64,000 bases of DNA, taken from the NCBI GenBank assembly GCA_017398555.1, contig JAFQFV010000009.1, positions 1 to 64,000 of the forward strand, in the 5' to 3' direction. This DNA comes from Alistipes sp. (GTDB lineage Bacteria; Bacteroidota; Bacteroidia; Bacteroidales; Rikenellaceae). The translations under genes and the position numbers were made by a program. The first letter of the stretch is position 1; the number at the start of each line of letters is the position of its first letter. Shown here one piece after another: positions 9,535-18,393 of the stretch. The notes beneath the pieces were generated by a model. That model did no database searches and had not been told where the DNA came from. It saw only the letters and a program-made list of their open reading frames with translations.

Positions 9535-10119
9535 ATGTCAAGAATTGGTAAATTACCTGTAATCTTGCCTGCCGGCGTTACCGTAGAGGTATCAGCTGAC
9601 AATACGGTAAGCGGGAAAGGTCCTCTTGGTACACTCAGCCAGAAGGTTGATTCGGATATCACTGTAACTGTAGGCACTACAGAGACTAAGGATGGTGCTC
9701 AGGTAGCAGCAGTGATTGTAACCCGCCCTACCAACCAGCCACGCCACCGTTCAATGCACGGTCTTTACCGCGCACTTATCAACAACATGGTAGTAGGCGT
9801 ATCGAAGGGCTACGAGATCAAGCAGGAGCTTGTAGGTGTAGGTTTCAAGGCTGAAGTAAAGGGTCAGGTGCTCGAGATGAGCCTCGGCTATTCGCACGAT
9901 ACATATTTCCGTCTGCCAGCAGAGGTAACTGCAACCGCAGTAACTGAGAAGAAGGGTGCTCCAATCGTTACCCTCAAGAGCTGTGACAAGCAGCTTATCG
10001 GTCAGGTAGCAGCAAAGCTCCGCTCACTGCGTAAGCCAGAGCCATATAAGGGCAAGGGTATTAAGTTTGTAGGCGAGGTAATTCGTCGTAAGGCAGGTAA
10101 GTCTGCAAATGCTAAATAG
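9535..10119 (+). CDS. rplF: 50S ribosomal protein L6 (uL6)
   Basis: 194 residues with two repeated L6 folds. MSRIGKLPVILPAGVTVEV and the C-terminal PEPYKGKGIKFVGEVIRRK signature, which binds the sarcin-ricin region, are present. Slightly longer than E. coli (177). It is 19 bp after rpsH. Confidence 0.98.
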   Translation: MSRIGKLPVILPAGVTVEVSADNTVSGKGPLGTLSQKVDSDITVTVGTTETKDGAQVAAVIVTRPTNQPRHRSMHGLYRALINNMVVGVSKGYEIKQELVGVGFKAEVKGQVLEMSLGYSHDTYFRLPAEVTATAVTEKKGAPIVTLKSCDKQLIGQVAAKLRSLRKPEPYKGKGIKFVGEVIRRKAGKSANAK

Positions 10120-10135
10120 TAAAACAGAGTAAGTT

Positions 10136-10492
10136 ATGTCATTGAATAAGATTGAAAGAAGAGAGAGAATCAAGATGCGTATCCGCAAGATTGTAAGCGG
10201 AACATCTGAGCGTCCTCGTATGACTGTATTCCGTAGCAACAAGCAGATCTACGTACAGTTTATCGATGATCTTGCCGGCGTTACTTTAGCAACTGCATCT
10301 TCACTTGAGATTGCAGATCAGACTGCTGGTAAGAATAAGTGTGAGGTTGCTGCACTGGTAGGTGCACTTGCTGCAAAGAAGGCACTCGAGAAGGGTATTG
10401 CAACCGTATCATTCGACCGTAATGGTTACCTCTACCACGGTCGTGTAAAAATGTTGGCTGACGCTGCTCGTGAGGGCGGCCTTAAATTCTAA
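10136..10492 (+). CDS. rplR: 50S ribosomal protein L18 (uL18)
   Basis: 118-residue 5S rRNA-binding protein. The N terminus is basic ([20 protein letters not shown]), and [25 protein letters not shown] is the conserved C-terminal motif. It sits 16 bp behind rplF and 6 bp before rpsE. Confidence 0.97.
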   Translation: MSLNKIERRERIKMRIRKIVSGTSERPRMTVFRSNKQIYVQFIDDLAGVTLATASSLEIADQTAGKNKCEVAALVGALAAKKALEKGIATVSFDRNGYLYHGRVKMLADAAREGGLKF

Positions 10493-10498
10493 GCGATT

Positions 10499-11017
10499 AT
10501 GGCAAATATTAATAACAAAGTACGCACAAGCGAGACCGGCGATTTGAAGGATCGTCTGGTAGCAATCAACCGCGTTACCAAGGTAACAAAGGGTGGTCGC
10601 ACATTCAGCTTCTCTGCAATTGTTGTGGTTGGTAACGAGAACGGCGTAGTAGGCTACGGTCTTGGTAAGGCTGCCGAGGTTACCTCTGCCATCGCTAAGG
10701 GTGTAGAGGATGCAAAGAAGAACCTTGTAAAGGTTCCGGTAATCAATGGAACAATTCCACACAAGCAGGAGATGCGCTTCGGTGGCTCAGAGGTGATGAT
10801 TCGCCCAGCAGCAGCCGGTACCGGTATTATCGCCGGTGGTGCAATGCGTGCAGTGCTTGAGTCGGTAGGTATCAAGAACGTGTTGGCAAAGAGCAAGGGC
10901 TCATCTAACCCACACAACCTTGTAAAGGCTACCGTAGGTGCACTCTGCGAGTTGCGCGACGCATACACAGTGGCTCAGACCCGTGGTATTTCTCTTAAGC
11001 AGGTGTTTAACGGTTAA
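10499..11017 (+). CDS. rpsE: 30S ribosomal protein S5 (uS5)
   Basis: 172 residues. An N-terminal double-stranded-RNA-binding-like S5 domain ([40 protein letters not shown]) is followed by the C-terminal domain ([20 protein letters not shown]). It affects decoding accuracy at the mRNA entry tunnel. Spacing to rpmD is 14 bp. Confidence 0.98.
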   Translation: MANINNKVRTSETGDLKDRLVAINRVTKVTKGGRTFSFSAIVVVGNENGVVGYGLGKAAEVTSAIAKGVEDAKKNLVKVPVINGTIPHKQEMRFGGSEVMIRPAAAGTGIIAGGAMRAVLESVGIKNVLAKSKGSSNPHNLVKATVGALCELRDAYTVAQTRGISLKQVFNG

Positions 11018-11031
11018 TTTGTGAGAAGATT

Positions 11032-11217
11032 ATGGCAACATTGAAGATTACACAGATCAAGAGCCGCATCGGTGCAACTGCACAGCAGTGCAAGAACCTT
11101 GATGCACTCGGCCTGCGCAAGATGAATCAGAGTGTTAAGCACAGCGATTCAGCAATCATCCTCGGTATGATTGAGCGCGTGAAGCACCTTGTAAAAGTTG
11201 AAGAAGTTAACGAATAA
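11032..11217 (+). CDS. rpmD: 50S ribosomal protein L30 (uL30)
   Basis: 61 residues: MATLKITQIKSRIGATAQQ plus LDALGLRKMNQSVKH, the standard short bacterial L30. It stops 16 bp before rplO; the strong Shine-Dalgarno site of rplO falls in that gap. Confidence 0.97.
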   Translation: MATLKITQIKSRIGATAQQCKNLDALGLRKMNQSVKHSDSAIILGMIERVKHLVKVEEVNE

Positions 11218-11220
11218 GAA

Positions 11221-11225
11221 GGAGG
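11221..11225 (+). promoter_or_regulatory. Strong Shine-Dalgarno site of rplO
   Basis: GGAGG within AAGGAGGATT, 8 bases before the rplO ATG. Together with the rpmC site it is one of only two such strong sites in a cluster of about thirty genes. Confidence 0.75.
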
Positions 11226-11233
11226 ATTATTAA

Positions 11234-11680
11234 ATGGAACTCAATAACCTTAAACCCGCAAAGGGTTCTACACACCACGACAAGCGCGTTGGTCGCGGTG
11301 CAGGTTCAGGACACGGTGGTTACTCAACCCGTGGTAACAAGGGTGCGCAGTCACGTTCTGGTTACTCACGTAAGTTGGGCTTCGAGGGTGGTCAGATGCC
11401 ACTCCAGCGTCGCCTTCCTAAGTTCGGTTTCACCAACCTGAAGAGAGTAGAGTTTAAGCCTATCAACCTCTCAATTCTCGAGGAGCTCGCTACAAAGAGC
11501 GAGATCGCAGAGGTAAATATCGATACATTGGTAGCTGCCGGTTTCGTATCAGGCAACGACCGTGTTAAGATTTTGGGCAACGGTACACTCACAAAGACTC
11601 TGACCGTTACTGCTCACGCTTTCTCAAAGAGCGCAGAGGCAGCAATCGTTGCAGCCGGTGGTAGCGTTGTAAAATTGTAA
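11234..11680 (+). CDS. rplO: 50S ribosomal protein L15 (uL15)
   Basis: 148 residues. The glycine/arginine-rich extended N-terminal region (RVGRGAGSGHGGYSTRGNKG, then RSGYSRKLGFEGGQMPLQRR) that threads into 23S rRNA is clear, as is the C-terminal globular domain. Preceded by a strong GGAGG site; secY follows after 22 bp. Confidence 0.98.
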   Translation: MELNNLKPAKGSTHHDKRVGRGAGSGHGGYSTRGNKGAQSRSGYSRKLGFEGGQMPLQRRLPKFGFTNLKRVEFKPINLSILEELATKSEIAEVNIDTLVAAGFVSGNDRVKILGNGTLTKTLTVTAHAFSKSAEAAIVAAGGSVVKL

Positions 11681-11702
11681 AACAGGCTAAAACCTAACGA
11701 AA

Positions 11703-13085
11703 ATGAAAAGTTATCTGATTGTTGGTGCGCTGCTGCTCGTTATCGTTGCGCTTCTTGCAACCAACAAGAAACTTGTAGAGACAGTTAAGAACATATTCAA
11801 GATTGAGGACCTTCGCAAGCGTCTTATCTACACTTGCCTCCTCATTCTTGTATATCGTTTGGGCTGTTATGTAGTAATTCCGGGTATCGACCCTAACCTT
11901 TTGGGTGAGGGTTCGGCTTTGGCAAACCAGATGGACAGCAATGGTCTTCTCGGCCTGCTCAACGTATTCTCTGGTGGTGCATTTGCTAACGCAGCGATCT
12001 TCGCACTCGGAGTTATGCCTTACATTACCGCATCCATTATCATCCAGCTGCTCGGCATGATGGTTCCTGCAGTGCAGAAGATGATGAAGGAGGGAGAGAG
12101 CGGTAGAAGAAAGATGAACCAGTGGACACGCCTGCTCACTATCGGTGTGCTTGCACTTCAGGGCCCGGCTTATGTAGCCAATCTGTATCACCAGATGCCT
12201 GAGGCATTTGTCTATGGTAACACATTTATCTTCACCATCTATGCCACAATCATTCTCATCGCCGGTACTATGTTCGTAGTATGGTTGGGTGAGAAGATTA
12301 CCGACAAGGGTATCGGTAACGGTGTGTCACTGATCATTATGATTGGTATCGTAGCACGCCTTCCACACGCTCTGTTGGCTGAGTTGAGTGCTCGTTTGAA
12401 CACTTCAACAGGTTCGTTGATTATGATTATCATCGAGTTGGTACTCCTCTTCCTGGTATTTTTGGCAACTATCGCAGTGGTACAGGCAGTCCGCAAGGTA
12501 CCTGTACAGTACGCAAAGCGTATCGTTGGTAACAAGCAGTATGGCGGTGTTCGTCAGTACATCCCGCTCAAGATGAATGCGGCAAACGTTATGCCTATCA
12601 TCTTCGCACAGGCACTGATGTTTATCCCTATGCTCTTTGCTAACGTAGCACCTAAGTTTGCCGGCGCATTCGCTGACATGACCGGTGTATGGTACAACCT
12701 TACGCTTGCGGTGTTGGTAATCCTGTTTACATTCTTCTATACAGCGATTATCATCAACCCTCAACAAATGGCTGACGATATGAAGCGTAACAACGGCTTT
12801 ATCCCAGGCGTTAAGCCAGGTAAGTCAACAGTTGCCTATATCGACAACATTATTACAAGAATTACCCTTCCGGGCTCAATTTTCCTTGCAATCGTTTCAA
12901 TTCTTCCAGCGCTTGCAATGAAGTTCCTCGGTGTACAGCAGGCATTCGCATACTTCTACGGAGGTACATCACTGCTGATTATGGTAGGTGTAGTTCTTGA
13001 CACTCTCCAGCAGATTGAAAGCCACCTTTTGAATCGTCACTACGATGGCCTTATGAAGACCGGACGTATTCAGGGTCGCCGATAA
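11703..13085 (+). CDS. secY: Preprotein translocase subunit SecY
   Basis: Central membrane channel of the Sec translocon. The usual SecY N terminus is recognisable at about residue 25 onward (VKNIFKIEDLRKRLIYTC, then YVVIPGIDP), followed by the plug region, ten membrane segments and the conserved cytosolic loops (QYGGVRQYIPLKMNAANVMP). At 460 residues it is longer than typical Bacteroidetes SecY because of an N-terminal hydrophobic stretch (SYLIVGALLLVIVALLAT, residues 3-20) before the normal start. No in-frame ATG, GTG or TTG occurs at the usual start, so the extension appears real. It sits between rplO and map, in a shared operon. Confidence 0.96.
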   Translation: MKSYLIVGALLLVIVALLATNKKLVETVKNIFKIEDLRKRLIYTCLLILVYRLGCYVVIPGIDPNLLGEGSALANQMDSNGLLGLLNVFSGGAFANAAIFALGVMPYITASIIIQLLGMMVPAVQKMMKEGESGRRKMNQWTRLLTIGVLALQGPAYVANLYHQMPEAFVYGNTFIFTIYATIILIAGTMFVVWLGEKITDKGIGNGVSLIIMIGIVARLPHALLAELSARLNTSTGSLIMIIIELVLLFLVFLATIAVVQAVRKVPVQYAKRIVGNKQYGGVRQYIPLKMNAANVMPIIFAQALMFIPMLFANVAPKFAGAFADMTGVWYNLTLAVLVILFTFFYTAIIINPQQMADDMKRNNGFIPGVKPGKSTVAYIDNIITRITLPGSIFLAIVSILPALAMKFLGVQQAFAYFYGGTSLLIMVGVVLDTLQQIESHLLNRHYDGLMKTGRIQGRR

Positions 13086-13106
13086 AAGTTTAGCACAGAG
13101 TCTAAG

Positions 13107-13880
13107 ATGATATATCTGAAGACAGACGAAGAGATAGAGTTGCTCCGTGAGAACAACATTCTGGTAAGCCAGACGCTTGCCGAGGTTGGTCGCCACATTA
13201 AACCGGGTGTAACCGCCAAGCAATTAGATAAAATTGCAGACGAGTTTATACGTTCTCACGGTGCTACTCCAGCTTTTCTTGGATATCAGGGCTATCCGGC
13301 ATCAATCACCGTTTCGGTAAATGAGCAGGTAGTACATGGTATTCCGTCAGACAAAGTCGTAATAAAAGAGGGCGATATTGTATCGGTCGATATCGGTACA
13401 TTTATGAAGGGGTTTGTTGGTGATTCGGCATATACGTTTGCCGTAGGAGAAGAGGTAGCCGACGATGTACGTCAGCTAATGGAAGTCACCAAAGAGGCTC
13501 TTTATAGAGGTACAGCACAGGCAAAGGCTGGAAATCGCGTAGGCGATATCTCAGCAGCCGTGCAAGACTACGCCGAGAGTTTCGGTTACGGCGTGGTGCG
13601 CGAATTGGAGGGACACGGATTGGGCAGAAAAATGCACGAGGCCCCAGGGGTTCCTAACTACGGTTTGCGAGGCAGAGGTCCGGTTCTCAAGGAGGGAATG
13701 GTTATCTGCATAGAACCGATGATTACGATGGGTAGCAGAGCGGTAGTATTTGAGCGTGACGGTTGGACCGTTCGCACACGCGACCGCAAGCCGGCAGCAC
13801 ACTACGAGTTTGCTGTTGCCATCCGCAAGGATGGACCAGATGTGCTGACAGACTTCAGCATCATTGAACAGTCACTTTAA
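13107..13880 (+). CDS. map: Type I methionine aminopeptidase
   Basis: 257 residues; removes the initiator methionine from nascent proteins at the ribosome. Metal ligands are recognisable: aspartates in VSVDIGTFMKGFVGDSAYTF, histidine in GHGLGRKMHEAPGVPNYG, glutamates in MVICIEPM and AHYEFAVAI. It has no N-terminal zinc-finger extension. It lies between secY (21 bp) and infA (18 bp), an order shared with Firmicutes except that adk is absent. Confidence 0.97.
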   Translation: MIYLKTDEEIELLRENNILVSQTLAEVGRHIKPGVTAKQLDKIADEFIRSHGATPAFLGYQGYPASITVSVNEQVVHGIPSDKVVIKEGDIVSVDIGTFMKGFVGDSAYTFAVGEEVADDVRQLMEVTKEALYRGTAQAKAGNRVGDISAAVQDYAESFGYGVVRELEGHGLGRKMHEAPGVPNYGLRGRGPVLKEGMVICIEPMITMGSRAVVFERDGWTVRTRDRKPAAHYEFAVAIRKDGPDVLTDFSIIEQSL

Positions 13881-13898
13881 TAAAAGCGCAAAAACTCT

Positions 13899-14117
13899 AT
13901 GGCAAAACAGACTGCTATTGAAAGAGATGGTACAATTATCGAGGCGTTGTCAAACGCGATGTTCCGCGTAGAGCTCGACAATGGCCACGTAATTACCGCT
14001 CACATCTCCGGAAAGATGCGTATGCACTACATCAAAATCCTTCCTGGAGATAAAGTAAAGGTGGAGATGACCCCTTACGATTTGAGCAAGGGTCGTATAT
14101 CATTCCGCTACAAATAA
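13899..14117 (+). CDS. infA: Translation initiation factor IF-1
   Basis: 72-residue OB-fold factor that binds the 30S A site. [20 protein letters not shown], then [19 protein letters not shown], is diagnostic and the length is exact for the family. It belongs to the secY-map-infA-rpmJ stretch of the operon. Confidence 0.98.
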   Translation: MAKQTAIERDGTIIEALSNAMFRVELDNGHVITAHISGKMRMHYIKILPGDKVKVEMTPYDLSKGRISFRYK

Positions 14118-14146
14118 ATTTACCAAACACAAAAGATTGCTTAATT

Positions 14147-14263
14147 ATGAAAGTAAAAGCATCAATCAAGAAGAGAAGCGAGGATTGCAAGATTGTTCGT
14201 CGCAAGGGTAAGCTCTATGTGATCTGCAAGAAGAATCCTAAGTTCAAAATGCGCCAAGGGTAA
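14147..14263 (+). CDS. rpmJ: 50S ribosomal protein L36 (bL36), partial zinc site
   Basis: 38-residue protein, [20 protein letters not shown] then [18 protein letters not shown]. The classical zinc ribbon uses C11, C14, C27 and H33; here only C14 and C27 remain, with S11 and F33 replacing the others, so zinc is unlikely to be bound in the usual way. The gene lies between infA (29 bp) and rpsM (36 bp), the normal neighbourhood. Confidence 0.95.
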   Translation: MKVKASIKKRSEDCKIVRRKGKLYVICKKNPKFKMRQG

Positions 14264-14299
14264 ATAGTAAACGATTAAAAATTAGAAAAAAGAAAATTT

Positions 14300-14680
14300 A
14301 TGGCACGTATAGTCGGTGTAGATTTACCAAAAAATAAGCGAGGCGAGATCGGTTTGACCTATATCTATGGTATTGGTCGTAGCACCGCTCAGAAGATCCT
14401 CGATAAGTGTGGCATTAGCTACGATATTAAGGTTGAGAACTGGACAGACGAGCAGGTCGGTGCAATCCGTGCTGCTATCGCCGAGATGGATATCAAGGTA
14501 GAGGGCGAGTGCCGCTCGTTGGTACAGTTGAATATTAAGCGATTGATGGATATCGGTTGCTACCGTGGTATCCGCCATCGTATTGGTCTTCCAGTTCGCG
14601 GTCAGAGCACTAAGAACAACGCTCGTACTCGTAAGGGTAAGAAGAAGACTGTAGCAAACAAGAAAAAGGCAACTAAGTAA
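14300..14680 (+). CDS. rpsM: 30S ribosomal protein S13 (uS13)
   Basis: 126 residues; [20 protein letters not shown], then the helix-hairpin-helix-like [19 protein letters not shown]. The C-terminal [20 protein letters not shown] tail, which contacts P-site tRNA, is intact. First gene of the classical alpha operon; rpsK follows after 12 bp. Confidence 0.98.
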   Translation: MARIVGVDLPKNKRGEIGLTYIYGIGRSTAQKILDKCGISYDIKVENWTDEQVGAIRAAIAEMDIKVEGECRSLVQLNIKRLMDIGCYRGIRHRIGLPVRGQSTKNNARTRKGKKKTVANKKKATK

Positions 14681-14692
14681 TATTGGAGAGTT

Positions 14693-15082
14693 ATGGCAAA
14701 GAAAACAGGAACAGTTAAGAAGAAGGTTGTTAAGGTTGGTCAGACCGGTATGGCATTCGTACACTCAACTTTCAATAATGTTATCGTAACCATCACCAAT
14801 GAGGTCGGCGAGGTAATCAGCTGGTCATCAGCAGGTAAGATGGGCTTCCGCGGTTCTAAGAAGAACACTCCATATGCAGCACAGACTGCAGCAGCAGATT
14901 GCGCAAAGGTTGCTTTCGATATGGGTCTTCGTAAGGTAAAGGTTTATGTGAAGGGTCCGGGTCAGGGTCGTGAGAGTGCAGTACGTACTATCCACGGCGC
15001 AGGTATTGAGGTTACCGAGATTATCGACGTAACTCCACTGCCACACAACGGTTGCCGTGCTCCTAACCGCCGTCGCGTATAA
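14693..15082 (+). CDS. rpsK: 30S ribosomal protein S11 (uS11)
   Basis: 129 residues: [20 protein letters not shown] and the C-terminal [18 protein letters not shown] are signature sequences. It forms part of the platform near the E site. It starts 12 bp after rpsM and is followed by a 53-bp spacer before rpsD. Confidence 0.98.
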   Translation: MAKKTGTVKKKVVKVGQTGMAFVHSTFNNVIVTITNEVGEVISWSSAGKMGFRGSKKNTPYAAQTAAADCAKVAFDMGLRKVKVYVKGPGQGRESAVRTIHGAGIEVTEIIDVTPLPHNGCRAPNRRRV

Positions 15083-15135
15083 TCGTCGGAGAGTAAACAG
15101 TTTACATTACAAAAATCTAAAAGTTAAAAACAATT

Positions 15136-15744
15136 ATGGCAAGATATATAGGACCAAAGACCAAGATCGCAAGACGATTTGGTGAGGCTATTTACGGCGC
15201 TGACAAGAGTCTTGACAAGCGTAATGTTCCACCGGGACAGCACGGTCTTGCACGCAAGCGCAAGAAGGTAACCGAGTATGGCGTACAGCTCTCAGAGAAG
15301 CAGAAGGCAAAGTACACTTACGGTATTTTGGAGAAGCAGTTCTCACGTACATATGAGGCAGCAGCTCGTATGGGCGGTATCACCGGTGAGAACCTCCTTA
15401 AGTTGCTCGAGTGCCGTCTGGACAACGTAGTGTACCGTCTTGGTATCGCTCCAACCCGTGCAGCAGCTCGTCAGCTTGTTTCACACCGTCACATCTGTGT
15501 AAACGGTAATGTTGTAAATATTCCTTCGTATTCACTCCGTGAGGGCGATGTAGTATCAGTTCGTGAGAAGTCAAAGTCTCTTGAGGTTATCACAGCATCA
15601 CTCCTGGGCACAAACCACAGCCGTTACTCTTGGCTTGAGTGGGATGGCGCTACCCTTAGCGGTAAGTTCCTCCAGCGTCCAGAGCGTGCAGAGATTCCTG
15701 AGAACATCAAGGAGCAGTTCATCGTCGAGCTCTACTCGAAGTAG
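15136..15744 (+). CDS. rpsD: 30S ribosomal protein S4 (uS4)
   Basis: 202 residues; [24 protein letters not shown] box, and an S4 RNA-binding domain ([38 protein letters not shown]). No N-terminal CxxC zinc cluster is present. S4 is the translational repressor of the alpha operon in E. coli, where it binds a pseudoknot ahead of rpsM. Confidence 0.98.
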   Translation: MARYIGPKTKIARRFGEAIYGADKSLDKRNVPPGQHGLARKRKKVTEYGVQLSEKQKAKYTYGILEKQFSRTYEAAARMGGITGENLLKLLECRLDNVVYRLGIAPTRAAARQLVSHRHICVNGNVVNIPSYSLREGDVVSVREKSKSLEVITASLLGTNHSRYSWLEWDGATLSGKFLQRPERAEIPENIKEQFIVELYSK

Positions 15745-15775
15745 TAATTAACAACCAATAACTGTAGTAATAATT

Positions 15776-16768
15776 ATGGCAATATTAGCGTTTCAAAGAC
15801 CTGATGAAGTTTGCATCCTCGAGTCAACGGCTACTTACGGTAAGTTTGAGTTCCGTCCACTTGAGCCAGGTTATGCAATGACCATCGGTAATGCTTTGCG
15901 TCGCGTGCTGCTTTCGTCGTTGGAGGGTTATGCCATCACAACGGTCAAGGTCGCAGGTGCAGACCATGAATTAGCCGCTGTTCCGGGCGTGATGGAGGAT
16001 ATGCTCAATATCATCCTGAACCTTAAGAAGGTTCGCTTCATCCGCACTGTAGAGAATCAGGAGGCCGAGAAGGCATCCATCAACGTTGCAGGTGTTACAG
16101 AACTTACTGCAGGGTATATCTCGAACTTCCTTACATCGTTTAAGGTTCTTAATCCAGACCTTGTAATCTGCCGCTTGGCACCTGGTACCAAGATGCAGAT
16201 GACTATTACCATCGGTAAGGGTCGTGGTTATGTTCCATCAGAGGAGAATACTCCGGAGAATTGCGAGTTTGGCGTACTGCCAATCGACTCAATCTTCACT
16301 CCAATTGTGAATGTTAAGGCAACTCGCGAGGACTATCGTGTAGAGCAGCGTACCGACTACGAGAAGCTCTGCCTGGAGATTACCACTGACGGCTCAATTA
16401 AGCCAAACGATGCGTTGAACGAGGCAGCAAAGATTCTTATCCAGCACTTTATGCTCTTCTCGGATGATAAGATGAACTTCATCCTTGAGGATACAAGCGC
16501 TGAGAACGATCTGAACGAGCCAGAGCTCCACATGCGCCAACTTCTCAAGACTAAGCTTGTCGATAAGGATCTGAGTGTTCGTGCACTCAACTGCCTTAAG
16601 GCTGCTGATGTCGAGACTATCGGCGATCTTGTTAAGCTCAATCGTAACGAGCTCCTCAAGTTCCGTAACTTCGGTAAGAAGTCGCTCACAGAGCTCGACG
16701 CTCTGCTTGCATCTCTCGACCTTAAGTTCGGAATGGATGTATCTATGTACAAACTTGATAAAGATTAA
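15776..16768 (+). CDS. rpoA: RNA polymerase alpha subunit
   Basis: 330 residues. The N-terminal dimerisation domain has [17 protein letters not shown]; the C-terminal domain (about residues 250-320) carries the helix-hairpin-helix motifs [20 protein letters not shown] and [14 protein letters not shown] that contact DNA and activators. Typical size and position between rpsD and rplQ. Confidence 0.98.
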   Translation: MAILAFQRPDEVCILESTATYGKFEFRPLEPGYAMTIGNALRRVLLSSLEGYAITTVKVAGADHELAAVPGVMEDMLNIILNLKKVRFIRTVENQEAEKASINVAGVTELTAGYISNFLTSFKVLNPDLVICRLAPGTKMQMTITIGKGRGYVPSEENTPENCEFGVLPIDSIFTPIVNVKATREDYRVEQRTDYEKLCLEITTDGSIKPNDALNEAAKILIQHFMLFSDDKMNFILEDTSAENDLNEPELHMRQLLKTKLVDKDLSVRALNCLKAADVETIGDLVKLNRNELLKFRNFGKKSLTELDALLASLDLKFGMDVSMYKLDKD

Positions 16769-16773
16769 TTCAA

Positions 16774-17328
16774 ATGAGACACAATAAGAATTTTAACCAC
16801 CTTGGCAGACAGGCAGGCCACCGCAAGGCAATGTTGTCTAACATGGCATCGTCCCTGATTCTCCACAAGCGTATCGAGACTACCGTTGCGAAGGCGAAGG
16901 CTGTACGTCAGTTTATTGAGCCACTGGTAACTCGTTCAAAGGAGGATACTACTCACTCACGTCGTGTAGTTTTCTCATACCTCAAGCAGAAGGAGGCAGT
17001 AACCGAGTTGTTCCGCACAATCGCTCCAAAGATTGCAGAGCGTCCAGGCGGCTATACCCGTATTCTTAAGACCGGTTTCCGTCTTGGTGATGGCGCAGAT
17101 ATGTGCATCATCGAGTTCGTAGACTTCAATGAGGCTTACACCACAGGTGTAGCTCCTGCAGCTGCTCCGGCTCCAGCAGAGGCTAAGCCAAAGACTCGTC
17201 GTTCACGTAAGAAGAGTGAGGATGGTGAGGAGAAGAAGGCTACAAAGACCGCAGCTCCTAAGAACACTGCAGCAAAGGCTTCAGCAGCTAAGGGTGCGAA
17301 GCGTACTAATGTGGGCAAGAAAATGTAA
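16774..17328 (+). CDS. rplQ: 50S ribosomal protein L17 (bL17), extended C terminus
   Basis: 184 residues. The conserved core [20 protein letters not shown] to about residue 125 matches L17 (about 125 aa in E. coli). The extra 60 residues form an Ala/Pro then Lys/Ala-rich tail ([34 protein letters not shown]), likely disordered and rRNA-binding. It is the last gene of the ribosomal cluster, 5 bp after rpoA, and is followed by a strong terminator. Confidence 0.96.
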   Translation: MRHNKNFNHLGRQAGHRKAMLSNMASSLILHKRIETTVAKAKAVRQFIEPLVTRSKEDTTHSRRVVFSYLKQKEAVTELFRTIAPKIAERPGGYTRILKTGFRLGDGADMCIIEFVDFNEAYTTGVAPAAAPAPAEAKPKTRRSRKKSEDGEEKKATKTAAPKNTAAKASAAKGAKRTNVGKKM

Positions 17329-17370
17329 TTTGGTTTTGCCCTCATAAGGACATACCTACTTCCTCTAATA

Positions 17371-17422
17371 AAAAATTCTAGCAATGGCTGTACGATTAGT
17401 ACTATCCATCGCTAGAATTTTT
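17371..17422. terminator. Bidirectional terminator after rplQ
   Basis: Arms AAAAATTCTAGCAATGG (17371-17387) and CCATCGCTAGAATTTTT (17406-17422) pair with one A-C mismatch; an inner GTAC/GTAC helix closes the loop. A and T tracts flank the stem, so it can act in both directions. It ends the ribosomal protein transcript. Confidence 0.85.
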
Positions 17423-17708
17423 TAGTTATCGTTGTATCTACGCCCTTCTAAGGACAAAACATATATACTACCCTTCGCTGTTTTTTATGCCGAGCGTTGT
17501 ATATGTCCCACTCTGACGCGAAAATAGGGTACGGTGGGGGGTATCCATCGCTAGAATTTTTTAGTTATCGTTGTATCTACGCCCTTCTAAGGACAAAACA
17601 GTATATACTACCATTCGCTGTTTTTTGTGCCGAGGCTTGCAGCTACTACACTCTGACTCCAAAATATATTTTACCGTGATATCTGTTCCACTTTGACTCG
17701 GGAAATGG
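17403..17708 (+). repeat. Two tandem copies of a ~120-bp sequence plus a partial third
   Basis: A block starting TATCCATCGCTAGAATTTTT occurs at 17403 and again at 17542 (offset 139-140 bp) and stays nearly identical for about 90 bp, then drifts through CACTCTGAC-containing sequence. A third, degenerate CCACTTTGACTCG piece lies near 17688. Copy 1 begins with the right arm of the rplQ terminator, so copy 2 carries an orphan half-hairpin. I see no protein-coding signal here. Confidence 0.8.
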
Positions 17709-17716
17709 AAGTAATA

Positions 17717-17750
17717 AAAATTACGGAGTCTAATTCAGACTCCGTAATTT
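17717..17750. terminator. Terminator facing the 115-aa lipoprotein gene
   Basis: Arms TTACGGAGTCT (17721-17731) and AGACTCCGTAA (17737-17747) pair perfectly around AATTC and are flanked by A and T runs. It lies just beyond the stop of the minus-strand lipoprotein gene and also blocks readthrough from the ribosomal cluster. Confidence 0.85.
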
Positions 17751-17774
17751 ATAGGATATACAGGTAGGTGTATT

Positions 17775-18122
17775 TTATGGCTCATAAGGACCGACAATGG
17801 TTGAATTTTCTACAACGATGTCAAGAGTTTTATTGTTTTTTAGATAGAAGACTTGTTGTACCCAGTCCTCAAAGTCGTCTAAATAGATTTTTATTTTTAC
17901 AGCATCAGGGTTAGCTGTAAAATACATTTTTTCTCCAGAACTAAATGTTCTTGTTACGATGTTTACAGATTCTCCAGCATCGTTACATTCATGGATAAAA
18001 CCAGTAAATCTAAAACTACAATTGTTGGTAATGGTGTAACTTGCACCGTCATCCTTTGAACAAGATGCGCAAGCAAAGATGAGTAAGAATAATACTCCCC
18101 AAGCAAAGATTCTCTTTTTCAT
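17775..18122 (-). CDS. Small lipoprotein of unknown function
   Basis: 115 residues, not recognised beyond its export signal. The signal sequence MKKRIFAWGVLFLLIFACAS leads to a lipobox cysteine (C21) followed by SKDD, which resembles the Lys-Asp-Asp type surface-export signal described for some Bacteroidetes lipoproteins. The mature part (about 95 residues) looks beta-rich (YTITNNCSFRFTGFIHEC, then DAVKIKIYLDDFEDWVQQVF). It stands alone between terminators and has its own well-formed promoter and a leader of about 265 bases, so it is probably independently regulated. No function is assigned. Confidence 0.8.
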   Translation of the reverse strand: MKKRIFAWGVLFLLIFACASCSKDDGASYTITNNCSFRFTGFIHECNDAGESVNIVTRTFSSGEKMYFTANPDAVKIKIYLDDFEDWVQQVFYLKNNKTLDIVVENSTIVGPYEP

Positions 18123-18393
18123 TGTCTTGTTTGTGTTAGTTATACATAAATTAAAAAGCTAGTTACATTTACACGCATAATTTATATATAACAAAGAATG
18201 CGTGAGTTGGTCATCGTGTCCGAAAGTACTACCACATACTCGCATATACAGATAAACACACCCCACGCACAGCGTAGGCGTCGTGTCTATTGTCGTGTAT
18301 ATGCTTTTTTTGAAAGTGGTAGTTTCTCGGAGCACTTGACAATAGCAAAACGCTATAAATATTTTCAAAAATCAGTGAATCGTATCACTTACA
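18123..18393 (-). other. Long untranslated leader of the 115-aa lipoprotein
   Basis: From the promoter at 18394-18424 to the start codon there are about 265 bases with no credible gene. The stretch contains GC-containing repeats of ACAC/GTGT type (about 18250-18300) and a TTTTTTT run, but I could not define one stable fold. A plus-strand open frame at 18198-18416 has no coding character. Confidence 0.5.

Noticed and set aside
17497..17679. 60-codon frame in the tandem repeats after rplQ
   Set aside because: It spans repeat boundaries and has no family resemblance or start context.
17403..17708. Possible CRISPR array
   Set aside because: Only two long units with a ~140-bp period and a partial third; no short repeats with unique spacers and no cas genes.
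18338..18360. TTGACA...TATAAA resembling a sigma-70 promoter
   Set aside because: The spacer is only 12 bp and the group uses TTTG/TAnnTTTG promoters.
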